From assembly GCA_963713275.1 (NCBI GenBank), contig CAVQLG010000021.1, positions 1-64,000 on the forward strand: a stretch of DNA of 64,000 bases, read 5' to 3'. Positions within the stretch are counted from its first letter, which is position 1; every line of letters starts with the position of its first letter. Source of the stretch: CAIWHR01 sp963713275. Its GTDB lineage: Bacteria; Pseudomonadota; Gammaproteobacteria; Burkholderiales; Casimicrobiaceae. Below are positions 9,910 to 18,742 of this stretch, piece by piece. Position numbers and translations under genes: made by a program. The notes beneath the pieces are model-generated. The model made no database searches. It was not told the origin of the DNA and saw only the letters and a list, made by a program, of their open reading frames with translations.

Positions 9910-11316
9910 TCAGGCCGCCGCGGCGCGCTTGGCGAGGCGCTCTTCGAGGTAGTGGATCGACGCGCCGCCGCGCAGGAACTTGTCGTCGAGCAGGAGTTCC
10001 TGATGCAGCGGGATATTCGTCTTGATGCCCTCGACCACCATTTCGGAGAGCGCGATGCGCATCCGCGCAATCGCCTGTTCGCGGGTGTCGCCGTAGGCGA
10101 TCACCTTGCCGATCATCGAATCGTAGTACGGCGGCACGAAGTAATTGGTGTACACGTGCGAATCGACGCGGATCCCGGGCCCGCCGGGCGGGTGCCACGC
10201 GGTGATGCGCCCGGGCGAGGGCACGAAGGTGAACGGGTCCTCGGCGTTGATCCGGCATTCGATCGCGTGTCCGCGCTTGACGATGTCGCGCTGGCGAAAA
10301 CGCAGCTTCTGTCCGGCCGCGACGCGGATCTGCTCCTGCACGATATCGATGCCGGTGATGAGCTCGGTCACCGGGTGCTCGACCTGGATCCGGGTGTTCA
10401 TCTCGATGAAGAAGAATTCCTCGTCCTGGTACAGGAACTCGAACGTGCCGGCCCCGCGATACGAGATCTTGCGGCACGCGTCGGCGCAGCGTTCACCGAT
10501 GCGCGTCAGCGCTCGCACCGAGAGGCCCGGCGCCGGCGCTTCCTCGATGATCTTCTGGTGGCGGCGCTGCATCGAGCAGTCGCGCTCGAACAGGTACACG
10601 GCGTTACGGTGCTCATCGGCAAGGACCTGGATCTCGACGTGCCGCGGGTTGCCGAGGAATTTCTCCAGGTAGACCTCCGGGTTGCCGAACGCGGCGTCGG
10701 CTTCGGCGCGGGTCAGCGTCACGGCCGAGATGAGCGCGGCTTCGGTGTGCACCACCCGCATGCCGCGCCCTCCGCCACCGCCTGCCGCCTTGATGATCAC
10801 CGGATATCCGACCGCACGGGCGATGCGCACGATCTCCTTCGGCTCCTCGGGGAGCACTCCTTCGGGTCCCGGAACGCAGGGCACGCCCGCCTTGAGCATC
10901 GCGGCCTTGGCGCTCACCTTGTCGCCCATCAGGCGGATCGTGTCGGGCCGCGGCCCGATGAAGACAAAGCCCGAGCGCTCGGCCTTTTCGGCGAAGTCGG
11001 CGTTCTCCGACAGGAACCCGTAGCCGGGGTGGATCGCCTGCGCGTCGGTGACCTCCGCCGCGGCGATGATCGCCGGGATGTTGAGATAGCTGCCGGCCGA
11101 CGCCGCGGGCCCGATGCACACCGATTCGTCGGCGAGGCGCACGTACTTCGCGTCGCGGTCGGCTTCCGAGTGCACCACGACGGTCCTGATCCCGAGTTCG
11201 CGGCAGGCGCGCTGCACGCGCAACGCGATTTCGCCCCGGTTCGCGATCAGGACCTTGCCGAAGAGCTGATTCGGATTCTTGGGGACGATCGCCGACGAGG
11301 GTGCGCGCAGAGCCAA
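9910..11316 (-). CDS. accC: Acetyl-CoA carboxylase, biotin carboxylase subunit
   Basis: 468 residues in the ATP-grasp biotin carboxylase fold: KVLIANRGEIALRV at the N-terminus, the GGGGRGMR glycine loop, FIEMNTRIQVEHPVTE at the active site, and RINAEDP toward the C-terminus. It carboxylates biotin on AccB using bicarbonate and ATP, the first half-reaction of fatty-acid synthesis. The likely start is a TTG at 11314-11316, because no ATG or GTG precedes the conserved core and a GAGGTC ribosome-site-like string precedes it. It is 22 bases downstream of accB. Confidence 0.96.
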   Translation of the reverse strand: MALRAPSSAIVPKNPNQLFGKVLIANRGEIALRVQRACRELGIRTVVVHSEADRDAKYVRLADESVCIGPAASAGSYLNIPAIIAAAEVTDAQAIHPGYGFLSENADFAEKAERSGFVFIGPRPDTIRLMGDKVSAKAAMLKAGVPCVPGPEGVLPEEPKEIVRIARAVGYPVIIKAAGGGGGRGMRVVHTEAALISAVTLTRAEADAAFGNPEVYLEKFLGNPRHVEIQVLADEHRNAVYLFERDCSMQRRHQKIIEEAPAPGLSVRALTRIGERCADACRKISYRGAGTFEFLYQDEEFFFIEMNTRIQVEHPVTELITGIDIVQEQIRVAAGQKLRFRQRDIVKRGHAIECRINAEDPFTFVPSPGRITAWHPPGGPGIRVDSHVYTNYFVPPYYDSMIGKVIAYGDTREQAIARMRIALSEMVVEGIKTNIPLHQELLLDDKFLRGGASIHYLEERLAKRAAAA

Positions 11317-11338
11317 GGCCTGACCTCGTTCGCAGGCG

Positions 11339-11809
11339 TCAGCCGATGAGAACCAGCGGCTGGCCGAACTCCACCGGCTGGCCGTTGTCGGCCAGGATCT
11401 CCTTGACCACGCCGGCCTGGTCGGATTCGATCTCGTTCATCAGCTTCATCGCTTCGATGATGCACAGCGGATCGCCGACCTCCACGGCATCGCCGACCTC
11501 GACAAAGGGCTTGCCCCCCGGCGAGGTGGCGCGATAGAAGGTCCCGACCATCGGGCTCTTGACGACGTGACCCTCGGGCTCGGGCGGCGGTGCGGGCGTC
11601 GTCGCCGCCGCCGGCCCGGCAGGCGCCGCGGACGCGGCGATGACCGGCTGGACCGGCACCGAAACGGGCGCGGCCATCATCATCTGCTGCGCCCCGGAAG
11701 CGACTGCGCGCGTGATGCGGACCCGCTCCTCGCCCTCCTCGATCTCCAACTCCGCGATCCCCGAGTTCTCGACCAGCTCGATGAGCGTCTTCAGCTTGCG
11801 CAGATCCAT
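11339..11809 (-). CDS. accB: Acetyl-CoA carboxylase, biotin carboxyl carrier protein
   Basis: 156 residues from the ATG at MDLRKLKTLIEL. An N-terminal helical part and an Ala/Pro-rich hinge (about 65-85) precede the biotinyl domain with EAMKLMNEIE, in which Lys122 is the biotinylation site. It carries carboxybiotin between AccC and the carboxyltransferase AccAD. It heads the accB-accC-prmA-DUF3426 gene set. Confidence 0.96.
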   Translation of the reverse strand: MDLRKLKTLIELVENSGIAELEIEEGEERVRITRAVASGAQQMMMAAPVSVPVQPVIAASAAPAGPAAATTPAPPPEPEGHVVKSPMVGTFYRATSPGGKPFVEVGDAVEVGDPLCIIEAMKLMNEIESDQAGVVKEILADNGQPVEFGQPLVLIG

Positions 11810-12123
11810 GCCCTCACCTCGCTCGTCGGGAGCCTGCCACGCCGCGCCAGCCGAGCGCTGGGGACGCAAAGTCTGGCCCCGCTGACGTCCGCGGGACCTC
11901 CAGAGGACGTTGCATGACCGGGGAGTTTCCCGCAGTTCGCCGCAATTGTCCAGCGATCGCCGCTTTTAGCTTCCGGGTCCGGCGAATTGATCTTGGCTCC
12001 CTGACGTTCGAGAGGTGCTCACACCCGTCACGCCGCGCGGCCTCGAAGCGAGCGTACCGGCGGAAACTGCGGGACGCGCGACCGTCGATCAAGCCGGATA
12101 ATCCGAAGGGGTTCGCCGTTCGT
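11810..12123. other. Intergenic stretch between tlpA-like gene and accB
   Basis: A 314-base region with no convincing gene on either strand. The accB promoter must lie here, but I see no clear -35/-10 pair. An aroQ gene, often found just upstream of accB in related genomes, is absent. Confidence 0.5.
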
Positions 12124-12681
12124 TCAGAGCAGCCGCCCGACGATGGACCGCAGTTGCGCGTCGCGCAGGGGGCCGAGCTGCGTGTGCGCGACCTCTCCCG
12201 CGCGGTTGACGATGATCGTGAACGGCAATGCCAGCAGCCTGTTGCCCAACGACTTCGACAATTCCATGGCGCCGTAGCCCCCGATCAGCAGCGGGTAGTT
12301 GACTCCGATCTGCGCCGCGAACGGCCGCACCTTGTCGACCTCGTCGATGGCGATGCCCACGAACTGCAACCCGGCGCCACCGAACTCCGTCTGCACCCGC
12401 ACGAACTCCGGCATCTCCTCCCGGCACGGGGCGCACCAGGTCGCCCAGAAGTTCACGACCAGAACCTTGCCACGCCATTGGCCGAGCGCCTGCTCGCGGC
12501 CATCGACATCCGGCAGCGCGATCGCCAGCAACGCCGACGCGCGCTCCCGGGAATCCTGCCCACCACCGACGCCGGAGTGGCGCTGGCCGAGGTACAGCCC
12601 GAGGACAAGCGCGAGCGCCGCCGCCAGAACGACGACGCCGATGCGCAGCACCCGTTTCGAGGCTGGCGGCCCGGCGTTCAT
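12124..12681 (-). CDS. TlpA-family membrane-anchored thioredoxin-like protein
   Basis: 185 residues from the ATG at MNAGPPASKR. One N-terminal membrane helix (VLRIGVVVLAAALALVLGLY) is followed by a periplasmic thioredoxin fold with the WCAPC active site in NFWATWCAPCREEMPEF and the cis-Pro region ALPFTIIV. Such proteins keep periplasmic cysteines reduced, for example during cytochrome c or copper-site assembly. It lies 59 bases downstream of a DsbD-N-like gene, its plausible partner. Confidence 0.9.
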   Translation of the reverse strand: MNAGPPASKRVLRIGVVVLAAALALVLGLYLGQRHSGVGGGQDSRERASALLAIALPDVDGREQALGQWRGKVLVVNFWATWCAPCREEMPEFVRVQTEFGGAGLQFVGIAIDEVDKVRPFAAQIGVNYPLLIGGYGAMELSKSLGNRLLALPFTIIVNRAGEVAHTQLGPLRDAQLRSIVGRLL

Positions 12682-12740
12682 CCGTAAGCACTCGCTACCA
12701 CGGCGCCTGCAATGTCTCGTGCGCGATCTCGCATGCGCGT

Positions 12741-13301
12741 TCAGTTGAACCAGGATTTCCGCCGGGGCGCCGCCTCGACCGGCGGGCCTGGGCGCTCGCC
12801 GGGCTTGGGCAACGACAGCGCCACGGTCTGCCGCTGGGCGGGGTAGCAGACTCCAGCGTCCGCGCAACCCTGCGAGGTGACGACCACCCTGACGGTTTCG
12901 CCCCCGCGGTCTTGCGCGAGCTTCAGTTCGACGATCACCTCGCCGCGAAGCACCTCGACCCGGCCAAAGAAGGGATCATCCTTGACCTTGCCGCGCGGCA
13001 GCTCGGGCGCTGCGGCCAGCGTCGCGTCGGCGAGCGCGAACTCCATGCGATCGCGGTAGAGATAGTAGCCGTCGGCGATCGCGAACCGCGCCGCGACGGT
13101 CCGGCCATCGCGGGCGGCGACACTGAGTTCGAACGCCCGTTCCGCCGGCAGGAGCTCCGCCTGCCCGACCCCCAAGGCCGCGACCGGCGCGAACAGCAGC
13201 ACCCAGGCACCGAGCCACCGCCAGGGACTGCAGCGCTCAGACGAACGGTGGGGCGCCGCTCGACTCGTCGACGAGCCAGCGCACATAGGGAGCAAAGCCA
13301 T
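12741..13301 (-). CDS. Stand-alone DsbD N-terminal domain protein
   Basis: 186 residues at most. A hydrophobic signal sequence (WVLLFAPVAALG) precedes an immunoglobulin-like DsbD-alpha domain. Family features seen are GYYLYRDRMEFAL, GEVIVELKL and the catalytic SQGCADAGVCYP Cys pair. The protein ends right after this domain (RRKSWFN), so the eight-helix membrane domain and the C-terminal thioredoxin domain of full DsbD are absent. The downstream TlpA-like gene may provide the thioredoxin. The start is uncertain: the ATG at 13301 lies inside the frameshifted end of cutA. Confidence 0.8.
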   Translation of the reverse strand: MALLPMCAGSSTSRAAPHRSSERCSPWRWLGAWVLLFAPVAALGVGQAELLPAERAFELSVAARDGRTVAARFAIADGYYLYRDRMEFALADATLAAAPELPRGKVKDDPFFGRVEVLRGEVIVELKLAQDRGGETVRVVVTSQGCADAGVCYPAQRQTVALSLPKPGERPGPPVEAAPRRKSWFN

Positions 13302-13576
13302 GACTCAGCAGGGACCGCGAGGATCTCGGGAAGTTCGTAGGGGTGGTGTGACCGGATCGCTGCCTCGACCTCGGCGTAGCGGGCTGCACGGGTCTTGATT
13401 ACCAGAGGAACTTCCTCGGCTGTTTCGATTTGCCCGCGCCAGTGATAGAGTGACTGAACCGGGGCAGCGATACTCACGCAGGCGGCCAGGCGGGATTCGA
13501 TCAGGGCGCGGGCGAGCGTTTCGGCGACCGCCCGATCCGGCAGCTGCGTCAGAACGAGGACGACGTCATCCGGCAA
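13237..13576 (-). pseudogene. cutA: CutA divalent-cation tolerance protein, single-base frameshift
   Basis: CutA homology starts at a TTG (13574-13576) preceded by GGAGG: VVLVLTQLPDRAVAETLARAL, LAACVSI, YHWRGQIETAEEVPLVIKT, then HPYELPEILAVPA. It continues in a different frame as SHGFAPYVRWLVDESS up to a TGA at 13237-13239. Skipping one G near 13301-13310 restores a normal protein of about 112 residues. Without correction the frame runs on for another 100 codons of unrelated sequence. It is either a true frameshift mutation or one extra base in the assembly. CutA trimers are implicated in metal tolerance. Confidence 0.8.
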
Positions 13577-13585
13577 GGAGCCTCC

Positions 13586-13996
13586 ATGCGTTTTCTGTTC
13601 CTGGCGATTGTACTGGCTTTCCCGTTTCTCGACCTTCTGGTCACGGTCCGGTTCGCCCGCTGGAGCGGCGTGCCGATCTGGGTCTGGCTCGGCACCTCGA
13701 TGATCGGCGGATTCCTGCTGCTGCGCAACGAGCGTGCCGCTTTCCGCAACAACATCGTCGCCAGCATGCACGGGGGGCAGCCGTTGCTGCGCGGTCTCAT
13801 CGACAGCGGGCGCAAGGTTCTCGCCGGTTTCCTGCTGCTGCTCCCCGGCGTGATCAGCGATCTCTTCGCGCTGTTGTTGCTCGCGTTACCGATCAACACC
13901 GGACGCGGGTTCGGGCGGGCGGCGGCCGGAACCGCGGGCACCGCCGGGCCGGGGCCCCGCGGCGCCATCGACGGCGAGTACCGGCGACTCGACTGA
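13586..13996 (+). CDS. fxsA: FxsA-family membrane protein
   Basis: 136 residues with three or four hydrophobic segments: MRFLFLAIVLAFPFLDLLV, WVWLGTSMIGGFLLL and VLAGFLLLLPGVISDLFALLLL. The N-terminal FPFLDL and the LLPGVISD motif are typical of FxsA (PF04186). It is an inner-membrane protein whose E. coli relative affects F-plasmid exclusion of phage T7; the molecular role is unknown. It diverges from cutA with only 9 bases between starts, so the two share a compact promoter region. Its stop faces lgt; a GC-rich palindrome at 13998-14013 may end both transcripts. Confidence 0.9.
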   Translation: MRFLFLAIVLAFPFLDLLVTVRFARWSGVPIWVWLGTSMIGGFLLLRNERAAFRNNIVASMHGGQPLLRGLIDSGRKVLAGFLLLLPGVISDLFALLLLALPINTGRGFGRAAAGTAGTAGPGPRGAIDGEYRRLD

Positions 13997-14037
13997 TTGC
14001 GGGCGCGCCCGCACCCATCCGCAGGGGTCGCCCCGCG

Positions 14038-14853
14038 TTAATGCATCCTGTCCACCAGCGTGGGCTCGTCCTTCGCCGCCCGCCGGTACGCCCACGCCAT
14101 CATCACGACCCCCACGGCGATCATCGGCAACGAGAGCCATTGACCCATCGACAGCCCGAGGGCGAGCAAGCCGAGGAAGCCGTCGGGCTCGCGGGCAAAC
14201 TCGGCGACGAACCGACAGGTGCCGTAACCGATCAGGAAGAGCGCCGAGGCAGCGCCCATCGGCCGCCGGCGCCGCGTGAACAGCCATAACAGCGCGAACA
14301 GGAGCAGGCCCTCGAGCGCGAACTGGTAGAGCTGCGACGGGTGCCTGGGCTGGGCGCCGGCCTCCGGGAAAACCATTCCCCAGGGTGCCTCGGTGACGCG
14401 CCCCCAGAGTTCGCCGTTGATGAAGTTGCCGAGCCGTCCGGCGGCAAGCCCCAGCGGCACCAGCGGCGCAATGAAGTCGGTGACGTCCAGCCACCGCCTG
14501 TTCCCGTTGCGCGCAAACAGCCACATCGCGAACAGCACGCCGAGAAACCCGCCGTGAAAGCTCATCCCCCCCTGCCACACGGCGAAGATCTCCAGCGGAT
14601 GCGCGAGGTAGTACAGCGGCTTGTAGAACAGCACGTAGCCGAGCCGCCCCCCGATGATCACGCCGAAGATGTTGTAGAACAGCATGTCGTCGACGTCGCG
14701 CGGGTGCCAGCCGGTGAGCAGGTTCTGCCGCGCGCGGACCTTGCCCAGCAGCACGAAGAGCACGAAGGCGACGAGGTACATGAGGCCGTACCAGCGGACG
14801 GCCAGCGGACCGATCTGGAGCGCGATGGGATCGAACTGCGGGTGGACGAGCAT
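14038..14853 (-). CDS. lgt: Prolipoprotein diacylglyceryl transferase
   Basis: 271 residues from the ATG at MLVHPQFDPIAL; the frame upstream is non-coding. About seven membrane helices are seen. The Lgt signature GRLGNFINGELWGR is complete, and the family YGLMYLV and HGGFLG segments (with the conserved His) are present. It transfers diacylglycerol from phosphatidylglycerol to lipobox cysteines, such as that of the lipoprotein at 17186. It is divergent from ilvD. Confidence 0.96.
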   Translation of the reverse strand: MLVHPQFDPIALQIGPLAVRWYGLMYLVAFVLFVLLGKVRARQNLLTGWHPRDVDDMLFYNIFGVIIGGRLGYVLFYKPLYYLAHPLEIFAVWQGGMSFHGGFLGVLFAMWLFARNGNRRWLDVTDFIAPLVPLGLAAGRLGNFINGELWGRVTEAPWGMVFPEAGAQPRHPSQLYQFALEGLLLFALLWLFTRRRRPMGAASALFLIGYGTCRFVAEFAREPDGFLGLLALGLSMGQWLSLPMIAVGVVMMAWAYRRAAKDEPTLVDRMH

Positions 14854-14895
14854 GCGGGGCGGGCGGGCTTGCGCCTGCGCTAGAATGGCAAACCG

Positions 14896-14901
14896 ATTAT
14901 A
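14896..14901 (-). promoter_or_regulatory. Possible -10 box for lgt
   Basis: A perfect TATAAT on the minus strand, about 43 bases before the lgt start. No convincing TTGACA-like box lies 16-18 bases upstream, so only the -10 is supported. Confidence 0.35.
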
Positions 14902-14964
14902 CGCAGCCCGACCGCGGAGACCGCGGAGCTGTTCGCGTTTGCGCCGACCTAGGAGCCCTTTCGC

Positions 14965-16647
14965 ATGTCGTACAACCGCCGTTCCCGGCTGATCACCCAG
15001 GGTGTTGCCCGCTCTCCGAACCGCGCCATGCTGCGCGCGGTCGGCTTCAACGACGGCGATTTCGAGAAGCCGATCGTCGGCGTGGCCAACGGCCACAGCA
15101 CGATGAACCCGTGCAACGCGGGCATCCAGCCGCTGGTCGACCGCGCGATGGCGGCGCTGCAGGACGCCGGCGCGATGCCGCAGGTGTTCGGCATTCCGAC
15201 GGTCACCGACGGCATCGGCATGGGCACCGAGGGCATGAAGTACTCGCTCGTCTCCCGCGAGGTGATCGCCGACGCGATCGAGACCAGCGTCAACGGCCAG
15301 TGCATGGACGGCGTGCTGGTCGCCGGCGGCTGCGACAAGAACATGCCCGCAGGCGTGATCGCGATGGCGCGGATGAACGTCCCCGGGATCTTCGTCTACG
15401 CCGGCACGATCAAGCCCGGCCACTGGAAGGGCCAGACGCTGACCATCGTCTCGCCGTTCGAAGCCGTGGGCGCGTACACCGCAGGCAAGATGTCGCAGGA
15501 GGACTACGACGGCATCGAGCGCAACGCCTGCCCGACGGTCGGCGCCTGCGGCGGCATGTACACGGCGAACACCATGTCGTCGTCGTTCGAGGCGCTAGGC
15601 GTCTCGCTCATGGGCAGCTCGCAGATGGCCTCTCCCGACCCCGAGAAGGCCGACTCCGCGGCCGAGTCGGCGCGGGTTCTGGTCGAGGCAATCAAGCGCG
15701 ACCTCAGACCGCGCGACATCATCACCCGGAAGTCGATCGAGAACGCGATCTCGCTGGTGATGGCGACCGGCGGCTCGACCAACGCGGTGCTGCACTACCT
15801 CGCCATCGCGGCGGCGGCCGAGGTCGAGTGGACGATCGACGACTTCGAGCGCATCCGGCGGCGCGTGCCCGTGCTCTGCGACTTGAAGCCCTCCGGCCGC
15901 TTCGTCGCCGTCGACTTGCACCGGGCAGGCGGCGTGCCGCAGGTGCTGAAGATGCTGCTCGTGCACGGCCTGCTGCACGGCGACTGCATGACGATCACCG
16001 GACGGACGATCGCCGAGGAGCTCGCGGCGACCCCTGCCGAGCCGCGCGCCGACCAGGAGGTCATCCGCCCCTGGGCGGACCCGATGTACGCCGAAGGCCA
16101 CCTCGCGATCCTCAAGGGCAACCTCGCGCCGGAAGGCTGTGTCGCCAAGATCACCGGGCTCAAGAACCCGTCGATCACCGGTCCGGCCCGCGTGTTCGAC
16201 TCCGAGCCCGCGGTGATGGAGGCGATACTCGGCAAGAAGATCAACCACGGCGACGTCGTCGTGATCCGCTACGAGGGGCCGAAGGGCGGGCCCGGGATGC
16301 AGGAGATGCTGGCACCCACGTCGGCGATCATCGGCCAGGGGCTGGGCGAGACCGTCGGACTCGTCACCGACGGCCGCTTCTCGGGCGGCACCTGGGGCAT
16401 GGTCGTCGGCCACGTCGCGCCGGAGGCCTACGTCGGCGGCACGATCGCGCTGGTGCACGAAGGCGACTCGATCACGATCGACGCGCACCGGCAGCTGATC
16501 CAGCTCAACGTCGATGACGCGGAGCTCGCGCGCCGGCGCGCGGCGTGGCGAGCGCCCGCGCCCCGCTACTCGCGCGGCCTGCTTGCCAAGTACACGCGAC
16601 TCGTGTCGACGGCGAGCAAGGGCGCGATTACCGACGGCGGCGAATAG
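14965..16647 (+). CDS. ilvD: Dihydroxy-acid dehydratase
   Basis: 560 residues, full length. Family landmarks are NGHSTMNPCN, the cluster-ligand segments GGCDKNMPAG and CPTVGACGGMYTANTMSS, and TDGRFSGGTWG near the C-terminus. It dehydrates dihydroxy-isovalerate and its isoleucine-branch analogue in branched-chain amino acid synthesis and needs an Fe-S cluster. The start ATG follows AGGAG at a somewhat long distance (13 bases). It is divergent from lgt. Confidence 0.97.
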   Translation: MSYNRRSRLITQGVARSPNRAMLRAVGFNDGDFEKPIVGVANGHSTMNPCNAGIQPLVDRAMAALQDAGAMPQVFGIPTVTDGIGMGTEGMKYSLVSREVIADAIETSVNGQCMDGVLVAGGCDKNMPAGVIAMARMNVPGIFVYAGTIKPGHWKGQTLTIVSPFEAVGAYTAGKMSQEDYDGIERNACPTVGACGGMYTANTMSSSFEALGVSLMGSSQMASPDPEKADSAAESARVLVEAIKRDLRPRDIITRKSIENAISLVMATGGSTNAVLHYLAIAAAAEVEWTIDDFERIRRRVPVLCDLKPSGRFVAVDLHRAGGVPQVLKMLLVHGLLHGDCMTITGRTIAEELAATPAEPRADQEVIRPWADPMYAEGHLAILKGNLAPEGCVAKITGLKNPSITGPARVFDSEPAVMEAILGKKINHGDVVVIRYEGPKGGPGMQEMLAPTSAIIGQGLGETVGLVTDGRFSGGTWGMVVGHVAPEAYVGGTIALVHEGDSITIDAHRQLIQLNVDDAELARRRAAWRAPAPRYSRGLLAKYTRLVSTASKGAITDGGE

Positions 16648-16748
16648 CCCGCGCCGTCGCTCTCCGGCAGCACACGTGCGCGGCGGCGGCGCTGCCGTGC
16701 GGGTCGCGCTGCCCGTGGCACCGATTCGCCGCCAACCCGGGGGTTCGC

Positions 16749-17081
16749 ATGCTGCACTGGCTCTGTCTCGCGGGCGCGATCGTGCTCGAAGTCGCCGGAA
16801 CCACGTCGATGAAGCTGTCGCAGGGATTCAGCCGCCCGTTGCCTTCCGTGCTGCTCTTCGTCTTCTACGCGGCGTCGTTCGCGCTGATGACCGTCGCCGT
16901 CAAGAAGATCGACATCAGCGTGTCGTACGCGATCTGGTCGGGCGTGGGCACCGCGCTGATCGCGCTGATCGGATTCGGCTGGTTCAAGGAACCTGTGACC
17001 GCATTGAAGGTTCTAAGCATTTCAATGATCGTGGTCGGCGTCGTCGGTCTCAACGTTGACGCTTGGCGCGGCGCGCGCTGA
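16749..17081 (+). CDS. Small multidrug resistance (SMR) family transporter
   Basis: 110 residues and four hydrophobic helices, the size of EmrE. The essential membrane Glu14 lies in GAIVLEVAGTTSMKLS. The C-terminal helix ends with ISMIVVGVVGLN. Members exchange protons for cationic drugs, guanidinium or polyamines across the inner membrane; the substrate cannot be told here. The frame continues upstream, but the ATG at 16749 begins the first helix. Confidence 0.9.
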   Translation: MLHWLCLAGAIVLEVAGTTSMKLSQGFSRPLPSVLLFVFYAASFALMTVAVKKIDISVSYAIWSGVGTALIALIGFGWFKEPVTALKVLSISMIVVGVVGLNVDAWRGAR

Positions 17082-17185
17082 GGGGGCGTCGAGCCCGTCG
17101 CGAGCGGCAGTGAGCGCTTGGGCAGCGACGAGGACCGCCCGCACCGCAGCATTGCTCGCTCGCGCTTGCCACCAGGGAGACTGCC

Positions 17186-17914
17186 ATGACCCGCTGTTCG
17201 CGCCTTGCCCGAACCCTCGGTGTCGTCCTGGGGTTGCCGCTGCTGACGGGATGCGCACTCGGTCCCGCCGTCACCCGCGACGGGCCCGCCGTCGCGGCGC
17301 CGACCTACCGGGTCGGCGATCGTTGGGTCTACAAGGCACAGGACGGGTTCCTCGCCCCGGTCGTGTGGGAGGAGGTCCGCGAGGTCACCGCGATCGGCGC
17401 GAACGGCATCAAGATCCGCGTGACGCAGCGCGGTCCGGGCGTGGACAACCAACGCACCGAGGAGCTGACGGCCCCCGGCCTGGTGAAGACAGGCGCGGTC
17501 TTCGACGCCGAAACGCGGGATTTCGCCACGCCGCTCGTGCGCTACCAGTTTCCGCTGAAGCCCGGCGAGTCGTGGCGTGCGTTCGTGACCAACTTCAACC
17601 AGACGACGCGCAAGGACGGCCAGTTCAGCCACTGGGTGAGCGTGCAGGGCTGGGGCCAGGTGACCACGCCGGCCGGCACGTTCGACGCCCTGCGCCTGAA
17701 CATCAGCATGCAGCTCGACGACGAGGAGTTCTGGCGCTGGCCGACGCAATGCTCGTACTCGGTCTGGTACGCGCCGGCGGTGCGCGGCATCGTGCTCGAG
17801 GAGAAGCAGTCCTTCTACTACGAGAAGACCGATTCGCGCTCGCACATGATGATCCGCAGCCAGAACGGCTCGATGCAGCTCACCTCCTTCACGCCCGGCG
17901 CCGGCGCGAACTAG
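17186..17914 (+). CDS. Putative lipoprotein of unknown function
   Basis: 242 residues. A signal peptide ends with the lipobox LLTGC (Cys24), so it is probably anchored to a membrane. The rest is rich in beta-strand patterns (YRVGDRWVYKAQDGF ... FPLKPGESW ... WGQVTTPAGTFDALRL), resembling uncharacterised periplasmic proteins of betaproteobacteria. No catalytic motif is visible. A reasonable ribosome site (GGGAGA) precedes the ATG. Confidence 0.8.
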   Translation: MTRCSRLARTLGVVLGLPLLTGCALGPAVTRDGPAVAAPTYRVGDRWVYKAQDGFLAPVVWEEVREVTAIGANGIKIRVTQRGPGVDNQRTEELTAPGLVKTGAVFDAETRDFATPLVRYQFPLKPGESWRAFVTNFNQTTRKDGQFSHWVSVQGWGQVTTPAGTFDALRLNISMQLDDEEFWRWPTQCSYSVWYAPAVRGIVLEEKQSFYYEKTDSRSHMMIRSQNGSMQLTSFTPGAGAN

Positions 17915-18067
17915 CCGGCGCGGCCGCGCATCGGGTCGGCGTCGCGTTGAGCCGACGAAGCGTATCGCTGCACACGATTTTACGCACTCCTCGGTCCAGT
18001 TCGGGGATAATCCGGTCCGCGCGAGCGTGCCCTGCTTCCGCCCCCGTCCACCGACCAGGAGAACCCC

Positions 18068-18547
18068 ATGTCCCGCCGTTACGCCCTTCCCGCTTCGCTC
18101 GTTGCCTTCGGACTCGCTTTCGCGTTGTCCGCGCACGCGCAGACGACTGCCGCCCCGGCCGCCGCCCCAGCGGCCGCCCCAGCCGCCGCGCCGGCCGCCG
18201 CCCCAGCCGCCGCGCCGGCAGCGTCGACGGGCGACATGGAAGGACTCGCCGCGTACTACTCGAACCGGCTCAACGGGCGGAGGACGGCGAGCGGGCAGGT
18301 GTTCAATCAGAGCAAGCTGACCGCCGCCCACCAGACGCTGCCGTTCGGCACGATGGTCAAGGTCACTAACACCAAGAACAACCGCAGCGTCGTCGTGCGC
18401 ATCAACGACCGCGGCCCGACGCAGGCCGGGCGGGTCATCGACCTGTCGCGCGCTGCCGCGTCGAAGCTGGGCATGCTGCGTGCCGGGCTCGTGCCGGTGA
18501 AGCTCGAAGTGGTGAAGGAAGCCCCGCCGAAGAAGGCGAAGAAGTAA
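18068..18547 (+). CDS. rlpA: RlpA-like double-psi beta-barrel protein
   Basis: 159 residues. The signal peptide ends AHA at residue 24. A low-complexity run of about six PAAA units (residues 30-52) forms a linker. A RlpA-type domain follows: AAYYSNRLNGRRTASGQVFN, LPFGTMVKVTNTKNNRSVVV and the signature RINDRGP with VIDLSRAAA. There is no C-terminal SPOR domain, unlike the septal RlpA of gamma-proteobacteria. Members are lytic transglycosylases for denuded peptidoglycan; activity here is inferred. The stop is followed by a hairpin. Confidence 0.88.
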   Translation: MSRRYALPASLVAFGLAFALSAHAQTTAAPAAAPAAAPAAAPAAAPAAAPAASTGDMEGLAAYYSNRLNGRRTASGQVFNQSKLTAAHQTLPFGTMVKVTNTKNNRSVVVRINDRGPTQAGRVIDLSRAAASKLGMLRAGLVPVKLEVVKEAPPKKAKK

Positions 18548-18572
18548 TCCGTCGTCCCGTCCCGACCTTCGA

Positions 18573-18592
18573 GGCCCGCCTTCGCGCGGGCC
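18573..18592 (+). terminator. Candidate terminator after rlpA-like gene
   Basis: A 7-bp stem, GGCCCGC against GCGGGCC, with a six-base loop and a short GCTTT afterwards. It starts 26 bases after the rlpA-like stop. The T-run is weak. Confidence 0.5.
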
Positions 18593-18742
18593 GCTTTGCG
18601 TCTGCGGGCACCCCGGGCGTCCCGCCGAGGCGCGCGCCGGCGCATGCCGCTGCCAGCGCAACCGGACAGGTGCCGGTCGCGGTCGCGATCCCCGCGGTAT
18701 CATGATCGGGCACGCCGACGAGTGCGCCCCGGAGTCCTCCTC

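Noticed and set aside
9523..11349. Long plus-strand open frame opposite prmA, accC and accB
   Set aside because: It is the antisense shadow of conserved genes; composition is Arg/His-rich without family motifs.
12935..13236. Continuation of the cutA first frame through the DsbD-like gene
   Set aside because: CutA homology switches frame near 13305; the continuation is a shadow of the DsbD domain.
18155..18225. Tandem GCCGCCCCAGC-like repeats as a possible CRISPR or satellite
   Set aside because: They encode an in-frame PAAA linker of the RlpA-like protein; no spacers.
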